This document shows, in pieces, positions 15,295 through 18,917 of a stretch of DNA of 18,917 bases. This stretch comes from an uncultured Phascolarctobacterium sp. Lineage in GTDB: Bacteria; Bacillota; Negativicutes; Acidaminococcales; Acidaminococcaceae. The first letter of the stretch is position 1. Each line of letters begins with the position of its first letter. Below the pieces are notes generated by a model, which did not search any database, was not told the DNA's origin, and was given only the letters and a program-made list of their open reading frames with translations. The position numbers and the translations under genes are program-made. The DNA lies in the NCBI GenBank assembly GCA_900547415.1, contig URGS01000031.1, positions 1-18,917 on the forward strand, written 5' to 3'.

Positions 15295-15889
15295 AATCGG
15301 GCGCTTAGTCTCCGCGTTGGTGGAGGAACAGATTATGGACAATACGATTATTCTGTTTGTCTCCGACCACGGCGAGATGCTGGGTGACCACCTGATGTTC
15401 CAAAAAGCCAAGCCGTTTCAGGGCAGCATCCATGTGCCGCTGTTTATCTCCGGGCCGGAGCGTTATGTCGGCAAGCACGGCACGGTCCGCACCGATTTGG
15501 CCGAGCTGCGGGATGTTATGCCCACGCTGCTGGAACTGGCGGGCACACCGATCCCCGAAACCGTGGACGGCACGAGCCTGCTGCACCCTGTTGAGCGTGA
15601 ATATCTGCACGGCGAGCATACGCTTGGCGAGGATTCCATGCATTTCATCCTGACAAAAGAGGATAAATACATCTGGTACTCCCAGACCGGGCGGGAGCTG
15701 TACTTTGATTTGCGCAACGACCCGCACGAGAACAAGAATGTGCTGGACGAACACCCAGCGCGCGTAGCCGAGCTGCGCGAACTTCTCATCAACGCACTGA
15801 AAAACCGCGAAGAGGGCTACACCGACGGCCACAGCCTGCTTGTGGGCAAAACACCCGTGACCGTATTGCAGCATACCGAGGTGCTATGA
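15287..15889 (+). CDS. Sulfatase, C-terminal portion only (5' end lost at junction)
   Basis: About 200 residues of a type I sulfatase. From Asp-His-Gln-Ile-Gly-Arg the sequence follows the family's late core: DNTIILFVSDHGEMLGDH with the Asp-His metal ligands, a lysine in QKAKPFQGSIHVPLF that usually contacts sulfate, then the C-terminal subdomain ending in LYFDLRNDPHENKNVL. The N-terminal half, including the C/S-X-P-X-R formylglycine motif, is absent, so this copy cannot be active as seen; family members run about 450-520 aa. Overlaps the maturase start by 4 nt (ATGA). An open frame runs back into the tRNA to 15260 but is meaningless there. Confidence 0.88.
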
Positions 15890-17007
15890 AGCAGCTTCAA
15901 TTCCTGATAAAACCAGCCGCAGGCTACTGCAACATGCGCTGCCAATATTGCTTTTACCGGGATGAGCAGCAAAACCGCGTGAACCCCGAAGACTGCATGA
16001 TGACGCGGGCGACTGCCGAGACGCTGATTCAGCGCTGCTTTGTGGAAATTGAGCAGGGCGGCTTTGTTTCGTTTGCCTTTCAGGGCGGGGAGCCAACCCT
16101 GGCCGGGCTGGATTTTTTCCGCTTCTTTACGCAGACGGTGCGAAAGTACAACCAGAAGCGCGTCACCGTACAGTACGCCATCCAGACAAACGGCCTTGCC
16201 ATTACCGAGGAATGGGCTGAATTTTTCAGCAAAGACCATTTTCTCGTGGGCATCAGCTTGGATGGCACCCCGGATGTCCATGATGCCCTGCGCCCGGACG
16301 CACAGGGGAACGGGACATGGGATAAAATCACGCAGACGATCAAACTGCTGCGCCGCTGCGGCGTGGAGTGCAACCTTTTGTGTGTCGTCACCAAGCGGCT
16401 GGCCAAAAAGGCGGAGCGCGTGTATAAATCCATGAAAGCCACGGGGGTGCGCTATTTGCAGTTCATTCCCTGTCTGGACCCGTTGGATACGCCGCAAGGG
16501 CAGCAGAACTACTCCTTAACACCGGAGCTGTACGCGCAGTTCCTGTGTGCCATGTTTGATGCCTGGTATCGGGACTGGAAAACCAGCACCTATATCAGCA
16601 TCCGTTTGTTTGAGGATTATATTCATCTGCTTATGGGCAGCCCTGCGGGGACCTGCTCCACGACCGGTACTTGCGGTGCCTATATGGTTGTGGAGGGTAG
16701 CGGTGCCGTGTACCCGTGCGACTTCTTCTGCCTGGATGCCTATAAACTTGGAACTGTGCAAAACGACACCCTGCAATCGCTGCTTACCGGCAAGAAAATG
16801 CAGACATTTATCACAGACGGCTGGCAGATCCCCGCAGAGTGCCGGCAGTGCAGATGGATCCGCCTGTGCCGCGGCGGCTGCAAGCGCGACCGCAATGCTA
16901 CCGACACTGCGCAGCGCAGTTACTACTGCAAAGCCCTGCAAAAGTTTTTTGCCTATGCGGAACCGCGCCTGTGCGAGATGGTCCGCGCCGTTCAAATGTA
17001 CCGCTGA
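15886..17007 (+). CDS. Anaerobic sulfatase-maturating enzyme (radical SAM, SPASM)
   Basis: The protein of 373 aa is the usual length for anSME. The radical SAM cluster motif is Cys15-x3-Cys19-x2-Cys22. A SPASM-type C-terminal region supplies Cys257, 263, 278, 282, 319, 322, 328, 332 and 348 for two further [4Fe-4S] clusters. Asp279, next to Cys278 (YPCDFF), matches the catalytic base of characterised anSMEs. It oxidises an active-site Cys or Ser of sulfatases to formylglycine in the cytoplasm before folding. The 4-nt overlap with the upstream sulfatase makes that protein its likely substrate. High-GC codon use like its neighbours. Confidence 0.94.
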   Translation: MKQLQFLIKPAAGYCNMRCQYCFYRDEQQNRVNPEDCMMTRATAETLIQRCFVEIEQGGFVSFAFQGGEPTLAGLDFFRFFTQTVRKYNQKRVTVQYAIQTNGLAITEEWAEFFSKDHFLVGISLDGTPDVHDALRPDAQGNGTWDKITQTIKLLRRCGVECNLLCVVTKRLAKKAERVYKSMKATGVRYLQFIPCLDPLDTPQGQQNYSLTPELYAQFLCAMFDAWYRDWKTSTYISIRLFEDYIHLLMGSPAGTCSTTGTCGAYMVVEGSGAVYPCDFFCLDAYKLGTVQNDTLQSLLTGKKMQTFITDGWQIPAECRQCRWIRLCRGGCKRDRNATDTAQRSYYCKALQKFFAYAEPRLCEMVRAVQMYR

Positions 17008-17024
17008 AAAGGAGACAGATTCTA

Positions 17025-17591
17025 TTGGACAAGAAAAATAAATACTGGCAGCTGTTTCTCTCTACCTTTAAGTTGAGCGCCTGCACCTTCGGCGGCGGCT
17101 TCGTCATTATCCCCCTGATGCGCGAGCGCTTCGTGAAAGAACTGCGCTGGATCGAGGAAGAAGAAATGCTGGACCTGACGGCGATTGCCCAATCCAGCCC
17201 CGGCTCTATTGCCATCAATGCCTCGATTCTGGTGGGCTACCATGTGGCAGGCATCCCCGGTGCGCTGATTACCGTGGTGGGGGCAGCCTTGCCGCCGCTT
17301 ATCATCATTTCCATTATCTCCGCGTTTTATCAGGCGTTCCGCTCCAACAAGTATGTGAGTATGGCGATGGCCGGTATGCTGGCCGGTGTGGCGGCGGTTG
17401 TCTTTGATGTGGTCATCAATATGGCGTGGCCCATCCTGAAAAAGAAGCGCTGGCTGCCCATCGCGGTCATGCTGGCGGCTTTCGTGGCGACCCGTTTCTT
17501 CTCGGTGAATATCATTTTAATTATTTTGGTCTGCGGTGTCATCGGCGCACTGGATACTCTGTATCTGCAAAAGCGGGAGGACGACAAATGA
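17025..17591 (+). CDS. CHR-family (chromate/anion) transporter subunit, first of a pair
   Basis: A monodomain CHR protein of 188 aa with about five to six membrane segments. Family marks: FGGGFVIIPLM near residues 21-31, then SSPGSIAINASILVGYHVAG and PGALI. Start choice: the frame is open from an upstream ATG at 16839, inside the maturase gene in another frame, but homology begins at MDKKNKYW. This needs a TTG start at 17025 behind AAGGAGA (17009-17015). CHR proteins are known for chromate efflux, a sulfate analogue; short forms work in pairs. Its stop overlaps the partner's ATG (ATGA). Confidence 0.9.
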   Translation: MDKKNKYWQLFLSTFKLSACTFGGGFVIIPLMRERFVKELRWIEEEEMLDLTAIAQSSPGSIAINASILVGYHVAGIPGALITVVGAALPPLIIISIISAFYQAFRSNKYVSMAMAGMLAGVAAVVFDVVINMAWPILKKKRWLPIAVMLAAFVATRFFSVNIILIILVCGVIGALDTLYLQKREDDK

Positions 17592-18154
17592 TCTACCTGG
17601 AACTGTTCTGGAGCTTTTTCCAAATCGGCCTGTTCAGCATCGGCGGCGGCTATGCGGCCATGCCCCTGATTCAAAACCAAGTCGTGGATATTCACCCCTG
17701 GCTGACGATGACGGGCTTCGCGGACATTATGGCCATTGCCGAAATGACCCCCGGCCCCATCGCCGTAAACGCTGCTACGTTTGTTGGTATTCAGGTGGCG
17801 GGTCTGCCGGGGGCACTGATTGCCACGATCGGCTGTATTTTCCCGTCCTGCGTCATCGTCATGACGCTGGCCTACGTGTATTACCGTTTCCGAGGTCTAA
17901 GCGTTATGCAGGGCATCCTGGCCGGGCTGCGGCCTGCTGTTATTGCCATGATCGCTTCCGCCGGCATCTCCCTGTTGTGCATGGCCCTGTACGGGCAGCG
18001 CACTTTCCCGGCTGATTTGGGCAGCATGGATCTGATTGCCCTGGCTGTTTTCCTTGTGGGCTTCTTTATTCTGCGTAAGTGGAAGCCCAGTCCCATCAAG
18101 GTCATGGCGGGGGCTGCCATGGCCGGTGTCGTGCTGTACAGCATCGCGGCATAA
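17588..18154 (+). CDS. CHR-family (chromate/anion) transporter subunit, second of a pair
   Basis: Also exactly 188 aa and clearly a paralogue of the preceding gene: FSIGGGYAAMPLI, EMTPGPIAVNAATFVG and VAGLPGALIATIG align with the same stretches there. Start: ATG 17588 behind GGGAGG (17575-17580), overlapping the upstream stop by 4 nt. The frame is open further upstream (to 17426) but without homology. The two probably make an antiparallel heterodimer, as proposed for short-chain CHR pairs. Substrate is inferred as an oxyanion such as sulfate or chromate. Confidence 0.92.
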   Translation: MIYLELFWSFFQIGLFSIGGGYAAMPLIQNQVVDIHPWLTMTGFADIMAIAEMTPGPIAVNAATFVGIQVAGLPGALIATIGCIFPSCVIVMTLAYVYYRFRGLSVMQGILAGLRPAVIAMIASAGISLLCMALYGQRTFPADLGSMDLIALAVFLVGFFILRKWKPSPIKVMAGAAMAGVVLYSIAA

Positions 18155-18176
18155 ACAAAAACTGAGAGGATATTTT

Positions 18177-18917
18177 ATGATGAATGAGATTTTAGCCGCC
18201 TGGCGGTGGAACGGTTCGGTGTCCGAGCCGGTTCCCTATGGCGAGGGGCATATCAACCAGACGTATGCCCTCACGGTAACGTCTGCGCAGGGCGCAAAGC
18301 GCTACATCCTGCAAAAGATCAACACCGATACCTTCAAGGACCCCGCCGGCTTGATGGAAAATATCTGCGGCGTAACGGATTTTCTGCGTGAAAAAGCTAA
18401 ACAGCGCGGGGCTGACCCTGCGCGTGCCACGCTCCATGTAGTGCCTACTGCGGCAGAAAAGACTTATTACCAAGCCGCCGATGGCAGCTGCTGGCGTGTC
18501 TATGATTTTGTGGAGAACACCGTCTGCTTGCAGCAGGTGCAATCTGCCGAGGATTTTTACCAAAGCGCCGTTGCGTTCGGCAATTTCCAGCATCAGCTTG
18601 CCGCTTATCCGGCCCACACCCTCCATGAGACGATCCCACACTTCCACGACACACCCAAGCGCTTCGCTGATTTCCAGCGCGCTGTAGCCGAGGACCGCAT
18701 GGGCCGCGCCGCCCAGGTGCGGCGCGAGATCGAGTTTGTCTGCGCCCGCGAAGCTGATTATCATGTGATGGTGGATCTGCTGGCGGCGGGCAAGCTACCG
18801 CTGCGCGTCACCCACAACGATACCAAGCTGAACAATATCCTGCTCGACAAAACGACGGGGGAGGGCCTTTGCGTCATCGACCTTGACACCGTCATGCCGG
18901 GCCTTGCCGCCAATGAC
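18177..18917 (+). CDS. Phosphotransferase, N-acetylhexosamine 1-kinase-like, 3' end outside window
   Basis: The first 247 residues of an aminoglycoside-phosphotransferase-fold kinase; the frame is open to the last base. Visible: the glycine-rich loop GEGHINQTY (22-30), an ATP-lysine candidate in YILQKIN, the catalytic loop His213-Asn214-Asp215 with Asn220 (THNDTKLNN), and the metal motif Asp235-x-Asp237 (IDLDTVMPG). This combination, with HNDTKLNN and DLDTVMPGL, resembles NahK-type kinases (about 360 aa) that make GlcNAc/GalNAc-1-phosphate. AGAGGA 6 nt before ATG supports the start; a second ATG at 18180 is possible. It lies 22 nt after the CHR pair and is probably in the same operon. Confidence 0.82.
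   Translation, partial: MMNEILAAWRWNGSVSEPVPYGEGHINQTYALTVTSAQGAKRYILQKINTDTFKDPAGLMENICGVTDFLREKAKQRGADPARATLHVVPTAAEKTYYQAADGSCWRVYDFVENTVCLQQVQSAEDFYQSAVAFGNFQHQLAAYPAHTLHETIPHFHDTPKRFADFQRAVAEDRMGRAAQVRREIEFVCAREADYHVMVDLLAAGKLPLRVTHNDTKLNNILLDKTTGEGLCVIDLDTVMPGLAAND

Noticed and set aside
16839..17024. 62-codon upstream extension of the first CHR gene
   Set aside because: It lies inside the maturase gene in another frame and its sequence is not CHR-like. The TTG at 17025 has a Shine-Dalgarno and begins the homology.
17025..18154. Chromate-resistance operon
   Set aside because: The genes are CHR family, but no chromate regulator or reductase is present. The sulfatase context suggests another oxyanion, so chromate should not be taken as the physiological substrate.

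Overview
The window looks like two pieces of DNA from different genomes joined at about 15281-15299. Positions 1 to about 15290 are low-GC (roughly 40% by eye). They carry a Firmicutes-type chromosomal backbone: TrmK/Nif3/YhaM, YqeG, YlbF, a short monodomain Nif3 and a diderm-like mix of envelope genes. I read it as a Negativicutes-like gut anaerobe (Acidaminococcaceae, for example Phascolarctobacterium, is my guess, not proven). From about 15295 to the end the GC content is clearly higher (mid to upper 50s by eye), codons end mostly in G or C, and the gene content resembles a Faecalibacterium/Ruminococcaceae-type glycan-use locus.

Layout of the first part. (a) The 3' end of a 5S rRNA with its terminator (1-140), then about 125 nt of structured spacer. 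(b) A single-gene ABC exporter unit (389-2119) with an extended -10 promoter and its own terminator. (c) A housekeeping operon trmK - nif3-like - yhaM-like (2308-4783). (d) A nine-gene plus-strand unit (5069-12251): response regulator, sensor kinase, YqeG-type HAD phosphatase, C-N hydrolase, secreted VanX-like D,D-dipeptidase, YlbF protein, MurB, an unrecognised 130-aa protein and a ferredoxin-nitroreductase fusion. Most junctions in (d) overlap or are under 30 nt, and I see no terminator inside it. (e) A convergent intergenic region (12252-12725) with a 19-bp bidirectional terminator, a good minus-strand candidate for a small RNA of about 135 nt, and the terminator of the next gene. (f) A sodium:alanine/glycine symporter on the minus strand (14120-12726). 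(g) An AT-rich spacer and a small XRE-type regulator with an operator-like inverted repeat at its probable start site. (h) A tRNA-Pro - tRNA-Gly - tRNA-Arg cluster behind a near-consensus promoter.

Layout of the second part. A sulfatase gene lacking its 5' half runs directly out of the 3' end of tRNA-Arg. It is translationally coupled to an anaerobic sulfatase-maturating radical SAM enzyme. Then come two equal-length (188 aa) overlapping CHR-family membrane proteins, and an N-acetylhexosamine-1-kinase-like phosphotransferase that runs off the window end. Read together, these suggest a sulfated amino-sugar module: mature the sulfatase, remove sulfate, export the anion through the CHR pair, phosphorylate the sugar. 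That is inference, but the gene order fits well.

The abrupt join inside a gene, with a short shared sequence at the tRNA end, is most simply a chimeric contig. A genuine recombination event cannot be excluded from sequence alone.
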